The notes under the pieces were generated by a model, which was given only the letters and a program-made list of their open reading frames with translations, was not told the origin of the DNA and made no database searches. From contig NZ_JALJXJ010000010.1 in NCBI RefSeq assembly GCF_024170005.1, forward strand, positions 124,001 through 188,000: DNA of 64,000 nt, written 5' to 3'. Positions 35,717 to 45,114 of this stretch are shown in pieces (the stretch's first letter is position 1; every line of letters begins with the position of its first letter). This DNA comes from Azospirillum lipoferum (lineage in GTDB: Bacteria; Pseudomonadota; Alphaproteobacteria; Azospirillales; Azospirillaceae). The translations under genes and the position numbers were made by a program.

Positions 35717-36535
35717 CTACAGCGGCGGGGATGTCTCCGCCAGGCTCTGGTCCATCGCGTCGAGAATGGAGCTGCGCAGGGACAGAAGGGGAGCGTGCAG
35801 GCGCTCCACCACCTTGGGAAGCGGTTCCGGCGTGGAGAGGCTCATGTTCACGACATAGACCGGCAGTCCCGAAATGACGAGCGGAGTGGACAGGGCGACC
35901 ACCTCCAACTGCCAGGCCGCCGCGCAATACCTGTTCTGCTTCACGCAATCGATCGCCTCGACGATCTGCTGCTCCAGGACGGCGAACTTCGCCGGCCGCC
36001 GCGTCTGAAGGCGCCGGAGGAACGCCACCCGCTGGTCTTCGGACACCGCCGCCAGATAGGCGCGCCCCAGCGAGGTCAGCTCGATCGGCACCCGCTGGCC
36101 CGACACCACGGTGCGCAGGGCGCTCTTGCGATTGTAGCGGACGGAGTCGAGATAGACCATCTCGTCATGGTCCGCTGTGGCCAGCCCGACATTGACCCGC
36201 AAGCGGTCCGACGCGCTGCGCATGAGGGGCAGTGCCGCCTGCAGCACCGGATTGCCGAGCCTGACGGCCAGGGCGAGGCTCAGGACCGTGGCTCCCAGGC
36301 GATAAGCCCGCGCCCGTGGATCGTGAACCAGCAACCCCGCCGTGACCAGCGTCTGGGTCAGCCGGCTGACCGTCGCTTTCGCGATGCCGGTCTTCTCGGC
36401 GAGTTCGCTGTTGCCCAGCACGTCGGCGCCCGGCCGAAACGCCTTGAGGATCTCCAGCCCGCGTTCCAGCGACCGATTCTGTGCCTGTCCATCGAGCCGG
36501 GCCGACGCTTTGCGCGGCTTTCCCCCAGCGTCCAT
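35717..36535 (-). CDS. IclR family transcriptional regulator
   Basis: The 272-residue protein has an N-terminal winged helix (about 20-85, SELAEKTGIAKATVSRLTQTL region) and the C-terminal GAF-like effector domain (about 100-265). IclR members bind a small acid and act as activators or repressors of catabolic operons. The ATG at 36535 is preferred over longer frames because the family N-terminus and spacing fit. It is divergent from the crotonase-led operon; a palindrome lies 12-34 bases upstream of its start and would influence both directions. It probably senses the acid imported by the TTT systems or its CoA ester. Confidence 0.92.
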   Translation of the reverse strand: MDAGGKPRKASARLDGQAQNRSLERGLEILKAFRPGADVLGNSELAEKTGIAKATVSRLTQTLVTAGLLVHDPRARAYRLGATVLSLALAVRLGNPVLQAALPLMRSASDRLRVNVGLATADHDEMVYLDSVRYNRKSALRTVVSGQRVPIELTSLGRAYLAAVSEDQRVAFLRRLQTRRPAKFAVLEQQIVEAIDCVKQNRYCAAAWQLEVVALSTPLVISGLPVYVVNMSLSTPEPLPKVVERLHAPLLSLRSSILDAMDQSLAETSPPL

Positions 36536-36546
36536 CTCTGCCTCCC

Positions 36547-36569
36547 CGCATTCCACAGAATGGAATTGA
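36547..36569. promoter_or_regulatory. IclR-family operator, copy 2 (iclR / CoA operon)
   Basis: CGCATTCCA (36547-36555) and TGGAATTGA (36561-36569) share the core ATTCCA-N5-TGGAAT with the copies at 35599 and 46490. The plus-strand -10-like CATAAA at 36598-36603 is 40 bases from its centre, nearly the spacing seen at the other two sites. On the other strand it abuts the iclR start, suggesting self-regulation. Confidence 0.65.
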
Positions 36570-36751
36570 TGGGTTGCCGGGCAGGACGGGGCAAGAGCAT
36601 AAATCGTCCGGAGCACAGAAAATCCGCCGGCCGCCGCACCATTCCGGAAGCGCCCGGCGGCAGCACCGCCCCCATCGAAGCACGTTCAGGCCTGACGCCG
36701 CTCCGGCGCGCCGTGCATCCCCTCCCTTCTTCCGTTCGGGAAACCGGAACC

Positions 36752-37576
36752 ATGACATCCACCGCCCTGATCGAACTGCCCCTGATCGAACTGAACGTCC
36801 AGTCCGGCGTCGCAACGATCCGTTTCAACCGTCCGGAAAAGCGCAACGCGATGAGTGACGACATGCGCAGCCAGTTCATCGCCGCGCTGGAAACCGTCGC
36901 CGCCGACAAGACCGTCAAGGCGCTGGTGATCACCGGCAACGGCAAGGGGTTCTGTGCGGGGGGCGACATCTCCGGCATGGAACGGCGCATGCAGGCGCCG
37001 GCGGGTGAGATCGGCTTCAACGGCTGGCACCGCCAGCAGCGGGTCCATCACACGCAGTCGCTGCTGCACAGCATGCCCAAGCCGACCATCGCCGCGGTCA
37101 ACGGCGCCGCGTCCGGGCTGGGGGCCGACACCGCGCTGGCCTGCGACTTCATCGTCGCCGCCGATGACGCCAGCTTCACCTGGTCCTACATCAAGCGCGG
37201 CATCATCCCTGACGGCGGCGGCATGTATTTCCTGCCCCGGCGGGTCGGGCTGGCGCGGGCCAAGGAGCTGATCTTCTCCGGTCGGAAGGTCGAGGCCGCC
37301 GAGGCCCTGCAACTCGGCATCGCCGACCGCCTCGTCCCCGCCGACCGCCTGCTGGGCGAGGCGCAGGCCTGGGCCGCCGAACTCGGCAAGGGATCCGGCA
37401 CCGCGCTGGCCCTTGGCAAGGCGATCATCAACCAGAGCTTCGAGCTGACCGACGGTCAGGTGTTCGCCATGGGCAGCCAGGCGCAGGGCATCTGCTACAC
37501 CAGCACCGAACACCGGGAATCGGTGATGAGCTTCCTGGCCGGGCGCACCGAGCGGACCGCAAGCAAAGCCTCCTGA
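36752..37576 (+). CDS. Enoyl-CoA hydratase/isomerase (crotonase) family protein
   Basis: This 274-residue crotonase-fold enzyme has the first oxyanion-hole region GFCAGGDISG (near 70) and the second one GAASGLGAD (near 120). At the catalytic position the sequence reads IKRGIIPDGGGMYFLP: the Asp of PDGGG, followed by FLP, is the pattern of PaaG-like isomerases, rather than the two-glutamate site of classic hydratases. It may isomerise a double bond or open an epoxide-like or ring intermediate. It is the first gene of a seven-gene operon and follows the IclR operator by about 190 bases. Confidence 0.87.
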   Translation: MTSTALIELPLIELNVQSGVATIRFNRPEKRNAMSDDMRSQFIAALETVAADKTVKALVITGNGKGFCAGGDISGMERRMQAPAGEIGFNGWHRQQRVHHTQSLLHSMPKPTIAAVNGAASGLGADTALACDFIVAADDASFTWSYIKRGIIPDGGGMYFLPRRVGLARAKELIFSGRKVEAAEALQLGIADRLVPADRLLGEAQAWAAELGKGSGTALALGKAIINQSFELTDGQVFAMGSQAQGICYTSTEHRESVMSFLAGRTERTASKAS

Positions 37577-37604
37577 ACACCGCCATCCGGAGACTCTCCA
37601 GACC

Positions 37605-39692
37605 ATGAACGCCATCTCCCGTCTCTTCACCCCGCGCAGCGTCGCCGTGATCGGCGCCTCCGCCGATGCCGGCAAGACGGCCGGCCGGCCGGTCGCCTAC
37701 CTGCGCAAGCACGGCTTCACCGGCGCGATCTATCCGGTCAACCCGCGTGTCGACAGCATCGGCGGCCTGCGCTGCTATCCGGACATCGCCTCGCTGCCCG
37801 AGGCTCCGGACGTGGCGATGATCTGCCTGGGGGCGGAGCGCGCCAACCAGGCGGTGAGGGAACTCGCCGAGAAGGGAGCCGCCGCCGCCATCGTGCTCGC
37901 CAGCGGCTATGGCGAGACCGGCGAGGCCGGGCAGCGCCGGCAGAGGGAATTGCAGGACGCCGCAGGTACCATGCGCATCCTCGGGCCGAACACCATCGGG
38001 CTGGTGAACCTGACCGACGACATCCCGTTGTCGGCCAGCGGCGCCCTGGAGATGGACCGCTTTCCGACAGGTGCCGTCGGGCTGGTGTCGCAGAGCGGCG
38101 GCATTCTCGGCGCGCTGCTGTCGCGGGCGGCGGCGCGCGGCATCGGCATGTCCAAGCTGGTCTCGACCAGCAATGAGGTCGATCTCGAACTGGCCGACTT
38201 CATCGACCATCTGGTCGATGACGAGGCGACCCGCGTCATCGCCCTCTATGTCGAGGCAGTCCGCAATCCGGGGAAGTTCCGCGCCGCCTGCCTGCGCGCG
38301 GCCGAGGCCGGCAAGCCGGTGGTCGCCTTCAAGATCGGCCGGTCCGAGGCCGGCGCCCGTGCCGCCGTTTCCCATACCGGCGCGATGGCCGGCGCCGACC
38401 GCATGTACGATGCCCTGTTCCGGCAGGTCGGCGTCATCCGCGCCCAGACCTTCGCCGACTTCCTCGACATTCCCGCCGGTCTGGCGACCGGCCGCCGGCT
38501 GGCCGGCAGGCGCGTCGCCATCCTGACCTCCACCGGGGGCGCCGGCACGCTGGTGTCCGACGCCCTGGGCGTGTCGGGCTTCGAGACGCCGGCTCCCGAC
38601 GAGGTGACGGCCGACCGGTTGCGCGCCTTGCAGAGCGGCGACGAGGCTGCCCTCGACCGCAACCCGATCGACGTGACGCTGGCCGGTCTCAAGCCCGATC
38701 TTCTGCGCGGCGCCATCAATGCCCTGCTCGACAGCCCGACCTACGACGCGCTGGTCGTCATCGTCGGCTCGTCGGCGCTCGCCATGCCGGAACTGATGGT
38801 GGGGGCAATCAAGGACTGCATGGCCAACAGCGGCAAGCCGATCCTTGCCTATGTCAGCCCGCACGCCCCCAACCTCGTCACTCTGCTGAACGAGAGCGGC
38901 GTGCCGGCCTATACCGCGCCGGAAAGCTGTGCTGCCGTGCTGGACGCGCTGCTGCGCGCCTCCGCACCCGCCACGGGAACGACCACGGCGATGCCGACCT
39001 CCTCCCCCGTGTCGCTCGACGATCTGCCGTCAGGATCGCTGGACGAGGCGCAGGCGAAGGCGCTGTTCGCACGCTTCGGCGTCCCGGGGGTGCGGGAGCG
39101 GGTCGTCGCCACGCCGGAGGAAGCCGCGGCCGCGGCCGGAGAACTGGGCGAGCGGGTGGTCCTGAAGATCCTGTCCGGCGAGATCACCCACAAGAGCGAC
39201 GTCGGTGGCGTCGCGGTCGGCGTTTCCGCCGGAGCGGTCGCCGGACGGCTGCGCGAGATGGCCGGCGAGGTGACGATGCGGGCCGGCGCCACACCGGAGC
39301 GCTTCCTGGTGCAGGAAATGGTCACCGGCGGCACCGAGATCATCCTCGGCCTCCACCGCGATCCGCTCGGCACGGCGATCCTGCTCGGCATGGGCGGCGT
39401 CCTTGCCGAGTTGTTCAAGGATACCACCCTGCGCCTCGTCCCACCCGGCGGCCTCGACCGGGCCGAAGCGTTGGCGATGATCCGCGAGCTGAAAAGCTGG
39501 CCACTGCTCGACGGCTACCGCGGTCGGCCGAAGGGCGATGTCGATGCCCTGGCGGACGCCGTCGCCGCCTTCTCGCAGCTTGCCGCGCAACTGGGCGACC
39601 GCCTGGTGGAGGCGGAGATCAACCCGGTCTTCGTGCTGCCGGCGGGGCAGGGCGTCAAGGCGGCCGACGGCGTCGCCGTGATCGGCCATTGA
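37605..39692 (+). CDS. ADP-forming acyl-CoA ligase (acetate-CoA ligase family)
   Basis: This 695-residue protein has the fused plan of nucleoside-diphosphate-forming acyl-CoA synthetases: CoA-binding Rossmann domain (1-130), two succinyl-CoA-ligase-like domains (about 140-440) and a C-terminal ATP-grasp (about 470-690). The phospho-His motif is visible as SHTGAMAGAD (near residue 255). It activates a carboxylic acid to its CoA ester with ATP, giving ADP and phosphate, and is the likely entry step of the pathway. Members with aryl or branched substrates (for example pimeloyl-, feruloyl- and other acids) exist, so the acid cannot be named. Confidence 0.9.
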   Translation: MNAISRLFTPRSVAVIGASADAGKTAGRPVAYLRKHGFTGAIYPVNPRVDSIGGLRCYPDIASLPEAPDVAMICLGAERANQAVRELAEKGAAAAIVLASGYGETGEAGQRRQRELQDAAGTMRILGPNTIGLVNLTDDIPLSASGALEMDRFPTGAVGLVSQSGGILGALLSRAAARGIGMSKLVSTSNEVDLELADFIDHLVDDEATRVIALYVEAVRNPGKFRAACLRAAEAGKPVVAFKIGRSEAGARAAVSHTGAMAGADRMYDALFRQVGVIRAQTFADFLDIPAGLATGRRLAGRRVAILTSTGGAGTLVSDALGVSGFETPAPDEVTADRLRALQSGDEAALDRNPIDVTLAGLKPDLLRGAINALLDSPTYDALVVIVGSSALAMPELMVGAIKDCMANSGKPILAYVSPHAPNLVTLLNESGVPAYTAPESCAAVLDALLRASAPATGTTTAMPTSSPVSLDDLPSGSLDEAQAKALFARFGVPGVRERVVATPEEAAAAAGELGERVVLKILSGEITHKSDVGGVAVGVSAGAVAGRLREMAGEVTMRAGATPERFLVQEMVTGGTEIILGLHRDPLGTAILLGMGGVLAELFKDTTLRLVPPGGLDRAEALAMIRELKSWPLLDGYRGRPKGDVDALADAVAAFSQLAAQLGDRLVEAEINPVFVLPAGQGVKAADGVAVIGH

Positions 39693-39707
39693 ACCGGCGG
39701 CCGCAAG

Positions 39708-40562
39708 ATGGTGCCTGAGCCGATCGCGCGCCTCGAACGGTTGGCGGAGCGGCATGACGTCGCCTTCGCCGGCGGATCCGTGCGCTGGCGGCGGTTCGGC
39801 GCCGGGCCGCCTTTGGTCCTGGTCCATGGCGGGCATGGCAGCTGGATGCATTGGGCGCGCAACATCGATGCCCTGTCCGTCCGGCACACCGTCTGGGCCG
39901 TCGACCTGCCGGGCTACGGCGAGTCCGACCGCCCCGTCCGCCCCGATCTCGACAGCCTCGTCGATGCGCTGGTCGCGACGCTGGACGGGTGCGTCGGCGC
40001 GGGAACCGAGGTCGCCATCGCCGGCTTCTCCTTCGGCGGTCTGGTCGCCGCCCATGCGGCGGCCCGGCGGGGTTCGGAAGGGCGGGGCAAGGTTTCCCGC
40101 CTCGCCCTTCTGGGTACTGCCGGGCATGGCGGCGTGCGGCGCCCCCGTGGCGAGCCGATGCGCTGGAAGGACGCGGCGGGCGCGGAGTTGGCTGAGCGGA
40201 TGCGGCACAATCTCGCTATGCAGATGATCCACGACGCGGAGCGCATCGACGACCTCGCCGTCTTCATCCACACGGAGTCCTGCCGTCGCGCCCGCTTCCA
40301 CAGCCGTCCCTTCTCCCGCGGCGACAGTCTGTTCGCCCAACTCGACCGGTTTGAAGGAGAGACCCTGCTCCTGTGGGGTGAGCATGACGTGACCGGCGAT
40401 CCAGCAGCGCTGGCCCATCTGCTGACCGATGGGCATCCCCGCCGGCATGCCCGCATCGTCGTCGACACCGGGCACTGGGTTCAATACGAGGCGGCCGAAG
40501 CGGTCGACCGTCTCCTTCTCGACTGGCTGGACGGCGACGCGGACAGCCCCCGACTTGCATGA
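39708..40562 (+). CDS. Alpha/beta hydrolase
   Basis: This 284-residue cytosolic enzyme has the HGG oxyanion region (LVHGGHGSW near 42), the nucleophile elbow GFSFGG (Ser near 108), a catalytic Asp in WGEHDVTGD and a closing GHWVQYEAAE His. The pattern fits esterases and C-C bond hydrolases such as those of meta-cleavage pathways. In this operon, between a CoA ligase and beta-oxidation enzymes, it may open a lactone or hydrolyse a ring-cleavage or CoA-thioester product. The spacing of 15 bases to the ligase supports cotranscription. Confidence 0.86.
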   Translation: MVPEPIARLERLAERHDVAFAGGSVRWRRFGAGPPLVLVHGGHGSWMHWARNIDALSVRHTVWAVDLPGYGESDRPVRPDLDSLVDALVATLDGCVGAGTEVAIAGFSFGGLVAAHAAARRGSEGRGKVSRLALLGTAGHGGVRRPRGEPMRWKDAAGAELAERMRHNLAMQMIHDAERIDDLAVFIHTESCRRARFHSRPFSRGDSLFAQLDRFEGETLLLWGEHDVTGDPAALAHLLTDGHPRRHARIVVDTGHWVQYEAAEAVDRLLLDWLDGDADSPRLA

Positions 40563-40572
40563 GACGCAGAGC

Positions 40573-42630
40573 ATGACCGAAGCAATCCGCATCGAACGGG
40601 ATGGCGACGTCGCCATCATCGTCATCGACAATCCCCCCATCAATGCCGGTTCCGTCGCGGTGCGCCGCGGACTGCTGGCCGCCATCGAGGAGATCGGCCA
40701 AGACGCGGCCATCCGGGCGGCGGTCGTCATCGGTGCCGGAAAGACCTTCGTCGCCGGCTCCGATCTGCGGGAGTTCGACCTCCCCTTGCAGGAACCGCAA
40801 TTGCCGGCGGTGATCGCGGCCATCGAAAGCTGCGGCAAACCGGTGGTCGCGGCGCTGCACGGCGCCGCCCTCGGCGGCGGATTCGAACTGGCGCTCGGCT
40901 GCGACGGCCGCATCACCCTGGCCGGAACCCTAGTCGGGCTGCCGGAGGTGTCGCTCGGCATCATTCCGGGAGCCGGCGGCACCCAGCGCCTGCCGCGGAT
41001 CGTCGGCATCCCCACCGCCATCCGGCTCATCGCATCGGGCGAGCGGGTGCCGGCGGCGAAGGCCCTGGCTCTGGGCCTTGTGGACGAGGTGGTCGACGGT
41101 GCCCTGCGCCCGGCGGCGGTCGCCTTTGCCCGCCGGCTTGGCAATGGGAGGGCCCTGTTGCGCGACCGCGAGGTGCCGGCGGCGGATGACGGCAAGGTCG
41201 CCGCCGCCACGCGCGACGCGCTGAAGCTCGGCCGCAACCGTCCCGCGATCCGCGCCGCCGTGGAGGCCGTGGCCGCCGCCGCCCGGCTGCCCATCGATGA
41301 GGGGCTGGCACGCGAACGCGCCGCTTTTCAGGAACTGCGGGTATCGCGCGATGCCAGAGCCTTGCGGCATCTGTTCTTTGCCGAACGGGAGTCGGCGCGG
41401 CACCCCGACTTGGCCGACGCCGTGCCGAGGAAGGTCGAACGCATCGGCGTCGTCGGCGCCGGCACCATGGGCACCGGCATCGCCATCGCCGCTCTGGACG
41501 GAGGGTTCCAGGTGGTTCTGGTGGAACGCGACGATGCGGCGCTGGCACGCGGCGTTCGGCGCATCGCCGACCACTATGCCGGCCGCGTCGCCGTGGGCAA
41601 GCTCGACGAGGCGGCGGCGGCCGACCGGAATTCAAGGCTGACCGCCGGCACCGATTGGACGCTGCTGTCCGGTGCCGATCTGGTCATCGAGGCGGTGTTC
41701 GAGGAGCTGGCGGTCAAGCAGGACGTGTTCCGTCGCCTCGACGCCGTGGCGCGTCCGGGTGCCGTGCTGGCGTCGAACACCTCCTATCTCGATCTGGACG
41801 CCATTGCGGCGGCGACGACGCGGCCCCGGGACGTCATCGGCCTGCATTTCTTCAGCCCGGCCAACGTTATGCGCCTGCTGGAGGTGGTGCGGGGGACGGC
41901 GAGTGCCGCAGACGCGCTGGCCACCGGCCTTGCCGTCGGCAAACGGCTGGGCAAGCTGCCGGTCCTGACCGCCAACGCCTTCGGCTTCATCGGCAACCGC
42001 ATCTATGCGGCCTACCGCCGCCAGTGCGAGTTCATGATCGAGGAGGGCGCCTATCCCGAACAGGTCGATGCGGCACTGGAGTCCTTCGGTTTCGCCATGG
42101 GCCCCTTCGCGGTGGCGGACCTGTCCGGCCTCGACATCGCATGGCGCATGCGGCAGGCGCAGGCGGCGACCCGCGATCCCCAGGCCCGTTACGTCACCAT
42201 TCCCGACCGGCTGTGCGAAGCCGGCCGGCTGGGCCGCAAGACCGGGGCCGGCTATTACCTCTATGCCGACGGCGGCAGGGGACGGCAGCCCGACCCTGTC
42301 GTTCGCGACCTGATCGACCGCGCCAGCGCCGAAAAGGGCATCGCGCGGCGGCCCCTGGACGATGACGAGATCCGGCGCCGCGCCCTGCTCGCCATGATGA
42401 ACGAGGCCGCGCTTCTGCTGGCCGAGGGCGTGGCGGCCCGGCCTGGCGACGTCGATCTGGTGCTGACCAACGGCTACGGCTTTCCCCGCTGGGAGGGCGG
42501 TCCCGTCTTCCTGGCCCGCGAGCGTGGCCGCGCGGCGCTGGAGCGCGACCTCGACTGGCTGGCCGGCCTCGGCGGACCCGGCTTCACCCGTGCCGATCCC
42601 GCCCCGCTGCTCGGCCACACCCCTGGCTGA
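40573..42630 (+). CDS. Bifunctional enoyl-CoA hydratase / 3-hydroxyacyl-CoA dehydrogenase (FadB/FadJ-like)
   Basis: This 685-residue fusion catalyses two beta-oxidation steps. The N-terminal crotonase domain (1-270) has HGAALGGGFELAL and the catalytic Glu in LPEVSLGIIPGAGGTQRLPR. The NAD-binding domain follows from about 295 with VGAGTMGTGIA, and the catalytic His in LHFFSPANVMRLLEVV (near 435), then C-terminal dimerisation domains. Length and architecture match the alphaproteobacterial FadJ/peroxisomal type. The start at 40573 follows the hydrolase stop by ten bases; a longer frame exists upstream but overlaps that gene. Confidence 0.93.
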   Translation: MTEAIRIERDGDVAIIVIDNPPINAGSVAVRRGLLAAIEEIGQDAAIRAAVVIGAGKTFVAGSDLREFDLPLQEPQLPAVIAAIESCGKPVVAALHGAALGGGFELALGCDGRITLAGTLVGLPEVSLGIIPGAGGTQRLPRIVGIPTAIRLIASGERVPAAKALALGLVDEVVDGALRPAAVAFARRLGNGRALLRDREVPAADDGKVAAATRDALKLGRNRPAIRAAVEAVAAAARLPIDEGLARERAAFQELRVSRDARALRHLFFAERESARHPDLADAVPRKVERIGVVGAGTMGTGIAIAALDGGFQVVLVERDDAALARGVRRIADHYAGRVAVGKLDEAAAADRNSRLTAGTDWTLLSGADLVIEAVFEELAVKQDVFRRLDAVARPGAVLASNTSYLDLDAIAAATTRPRDVIGLHFFSPANVMRLLEVVRGTASAADALATGLAVGKRLGKLPVLTANAFGFIGNRIYAAYRRQCEFMIEEGAYPEQVDAALESFGFAMGPFAVADLSGLDIAWRMRQAQAATRDPQARYVTIPDRLCEAGRLGRKTGAGYYLYADGGRGRQPDPVVRDLIDRASAEKGIARRPLDDDEIRRRALLAMMNEAALLLAEGVAARPGDVDLVLTNGYGFPRWEGGPVFLARERGRAALERDLDWLAGLGGPGFTRADPAPLLGHTPG

Positions 42631-42657
42631 CCCGTTCCTCCCATCCGGAGACCAGTG

Positions 42658-43863
42658 ATGACTTCCCATGCCTTCATCTGCGACGGCATCCGAACGCCCT
42701 TCGGCCGCTATGGCGGGTCGCTGTCGGCAGTGCGTGCCGACGATCTGGCCGCCGTCCCGCTGGCCGCGCTGATGGCGCGCAACCCGTCCGTCGACTGGGA
42801 GGCAGTGACCGATGTCATCCTCGGCTGCGCCAACCAGGCGGGCGAGGACAACCGCAACGTCGCGCGCATGGCGGCGCTGCTCGCCCGGCTTCCGCTCGGC
42901 GTCCCCGGCTCGACCGTCAACCGCCTGTGCGGGTCGGGGCTGGACGCCGTCGGCACCGCCGCGCGGGCGATCAAAAGCGGCGAGGCGGCGCTGATGATCG
43001 CCGGTGGCGTCGAAAGCATGAGCCGGGCACCCTTCGTCATGCCCAAGGCGGCGACGGCCTTCTCGCGCGACGCCAGCCTGCAGGACACCACCATCGGCTG
43101 GCGCTTCGTCAACGCGCTGATGCGCGAGCGGTACGGCGTCGACTCCATGCCGGAGACGGCGGAGAACGTTGCGACCGATTTCGGCATCGACCGGCTTTCC
43201 CAGGACCGCATGGCGCTGGCCTCCCAGGAGAAGGCGCTGGCGGCACAGGCCGCAGGAGTCTTCGACGCCGAGATCGTTGCGGTGCCGGTCCGCCAGAAGA
43301 AGGGGGACCCTGTCCTGGTGACGCGGGACGAACACCCCCGCGCCACCAGCCTGGAGGCGCTGGCCAAGCTGAAGGGCGTGGTCCGGCCGGACGGCACGGT
43401 CACCGCCGGCAACGCCAGCGGCGTCAATGACGGCGCCTGCGCCCTGATCCTGGCCGACGAGGGCACGTCCGCCCGGCATGGCCTGACGCCGCGCGCCCGG
43501 GTGGTGGCGATGGCGACCGCCGGGGTCCCGCCGCGCATCATGGGCATGGGGCCGGCCCCGGCCACCCGCAAGGTGCTGGCGCTCGCCGGCCTGTCGCTGG
43601 CGGACATCGACGTCATCGAACTGAACGAGGCATTCGCGGCGCAAGGGCTGGCGGTGCTGCGCGACCTCGGGCTTGCCGATGACGACCCGCGGGTGAATCC
43701 CAACGGCGGCGCCATCGCGCTTGGCCATCCGCTGGGCGCGTCGGGCGCACGGCTCGTCCTCACCGCCCTCCACCAGTTGCACCGTGGTGGTGGACGCTAT
43801 GCTCTGTGCACCATGTGCATCGGCGTCGGCCAGGGCGTCGCCGTCATCCTGGAACGGGTGTGA
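42658..43863 (+). CDS. Acetyl-CoA acyltransferase (thiolase), PcaF-like
   Basis: This 401-residue thiolase cleaves a 3-oxoacyl-CoA into acetyl-CoA and a shortened acyl-CoA. The nucleophilic Cys is in NRLCGSGLDAVG (near residue 90), and the two base elements appear as GGAIALGHPLGASGAR (His, near 355) and CTMCIGVGQG (Cys, near 388). The style is that of beta-ketoadipyl-CoA thiolases, suggesting a dicarboxylic or aromatic-derived substrate and succinyl-CoA as a possible product. It is followed by a CoA transferase gene with a four-base gap. Confidence 0.93.
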   Translation: MTSHAFICDGIRTPFGRYGGSLSAVRADDLAAVPLAALMARNPSVDWEAVTDVILGCANQAGEDNRNVARMAALLARLPLGVPGSTVNRLCGSGLDAVGTAARAIKSGEAALMIAGGVESMSRAPFVMPKAATAFSRDASLQDTTIGWRFVNALMRERYGVDSMPETAENVATDFGIDRLSQDRMALASQEKALAAQAAGVFDAEIVAVPVRQKKGDPVLVTRDEHPRATSLEALAKLKGVVRPDGTVTAGNASGVNDGACALILADEGTSARHGLTPRARVVAMATAGVPPRIMGMGPAPATRKVLALAGLSLADIDVIELNEAFAAQGLAVLRDLGLADDDPRVNPNGGAIALGHPLGASGARLVLTALHQLHRGGGRYALCTMCIGVGQGVAVILERV

Positions 43864-43867
43864 AAGC

Positions 43868-45079
43868 ATGCGGGAAACTCCGGTGACGAGGGCATTGCAC
43901 GGGCTGCGCATCATCGACACGACGCATGTGCTGGCCGGTCCCTTCGCGAGTTATCAGCTCGCGGTGCTGGGGGCGGAGGTGATCAAGGTCGAAGCGCCGG
44001 ACGATCCCGACCAGTCGCGATTGCAGGGATCGGACCGCGCTCTCGACGCCGTTGGGCTGGGCACCGCCTATCTGGCCCAGGGCTCCGGCAAGGCGAGCCT
44101 CGCGCTCGACCTCAAGACCGTGGCCGGGCGTGCCATCCTCAAACGCCTGATCGAAACGGCGGACGTCTTCGTCGAGAACTACCGTCCGGGTGCTTTCGAG
44201 GCGCTCGGGCTGGGATACGACGATCTGTCCCGGCTCAATCCCGGCCTGATCTATTGCTCCATTTCCGGTTTCGGACAGACGGGTCCACGCCGCGAACAGA
44301 CGGCCTATGACGGCGTTATCCAAGCCTATTCCGGCATGATGGCGATGACTGGAACACCCGAAAGTGGTCCGCTGAAATGCGGAGCGCCGGTCGTCGACTA
44401 CGCCACCGGTACCACGGCGGCCTTCGCCATCGCCGCCGCCTTGTTCCAGCGCGAACGGAACGGCGGGCGGGGCCAGCACGTCGACGTGTCGATGCACGAT
44501 GTCGCCCTGATGCTGTGCAGCCCCTATGTCACCGGCTATCTGTGGAACGGCAGCCCGCCGAAACCGAAAGGCAACCAGTATCCCTTCGCCACCGTCGGCT
44601 GCTACGAGGCGTCCGATGGCCCGATCATGGTAAGCGCGTCGAACCTGCGCCAGCAGGAGCGGCTGTGGCGGGCGCTCGGCCGCGCCGACCTGATCAAACA
44701 CGAGAATGGTGAACGTCTCGACGCTTGTGCGGAGGAACGGGCAGTGCTCGCGGACATCTTCCGCACCCGGACGGCGGCGGAGTGGGAGGGTTTCCTGACC
44801 GAGAACCGCATCCCGGCCGCCCGTGTTCGCCGGCTGGAGGAGGCGCTGGAGGATGGGCAGGCGGCGGCCCGCGGTCTGCTGCACCGCCATGAGGCGCCGG
44901 GCAGCGCACTCGACGGGCTGACGGTGCCGATGGCCGGCTTCACCATGTCCGGCAGCCCGCCTGCCCTGACCATGCCGCCGCAGCCGGTGGGCGCGCAGAG
45001 CGCGGCCATCCTGCAAGGGTTGGGGTATACGGACGAGGACATCGCGCGCTTGCGCCGCAACGGGGTGATCAACGGATAA
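43868..45079 (+). CDS. CaiB/BaiF family (class III) CoA transferase
   Basis: The 403-residue enzyme belongs to the family III CoA transferases, which move CoA between carboxylic acids through an Asp-bound intermediate. The catalytic Asp is in PVVDYATGTT (near 175). The N-terminal LAGPFASYQLAVLGAEVIKVE is the family CoA-binding opening and the interlocked dimer regions follow. Here it could activate the imported acid using the CoA of a pathway product, as a substitute for the ATP-using ligase earlier in the operon. The true acid pair is unknown. Confidence 0.92.
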   Translation: MRETPVTRALHGLRIIDTTHVLAGPFASYQLAVLGAEVIKVEAPDDPDQSRLQGSDRALDAVGLGTAYLAQGSGKASLALDLKTVAGRAILKRLIETADVFVENYRPGAFEALGLGYDDLSRLNPGLIYCSISGFGQTGPRREQTAYDGVIQAYSGMMAMTGTPESGPLKCGAPVVDYATGTTAAFAIAAALFQRERNGGRGQHVDVSMHDVALMLCSPYVTGYLWNGSPPKPKGNQYPFATVGCYEASDGPIMVSASNLRQQERLWRALGRADLIKHENGERLDACAEERAVLADIFRTRTAAEWEGFLTENRIPAARVRRLEEALEDGQAAARGLLHRHEAPGSALDGLTVPMAGFTMSGSPPALTMPPQPVGAQSAAILQGLGYTDEDIARLRRNGVING

Positions 45080-45114
45080 AATCGACGCCGGTATCGGAAA
45101 AGAGGGGAAGCCCG

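Noticed and set aside
35331-35948. Open frame on the minus strand overlapping the first IclR operator
   Set aside because: It overlaps the iclR 3' end and the operator, with no conserved motif or ribosome site.
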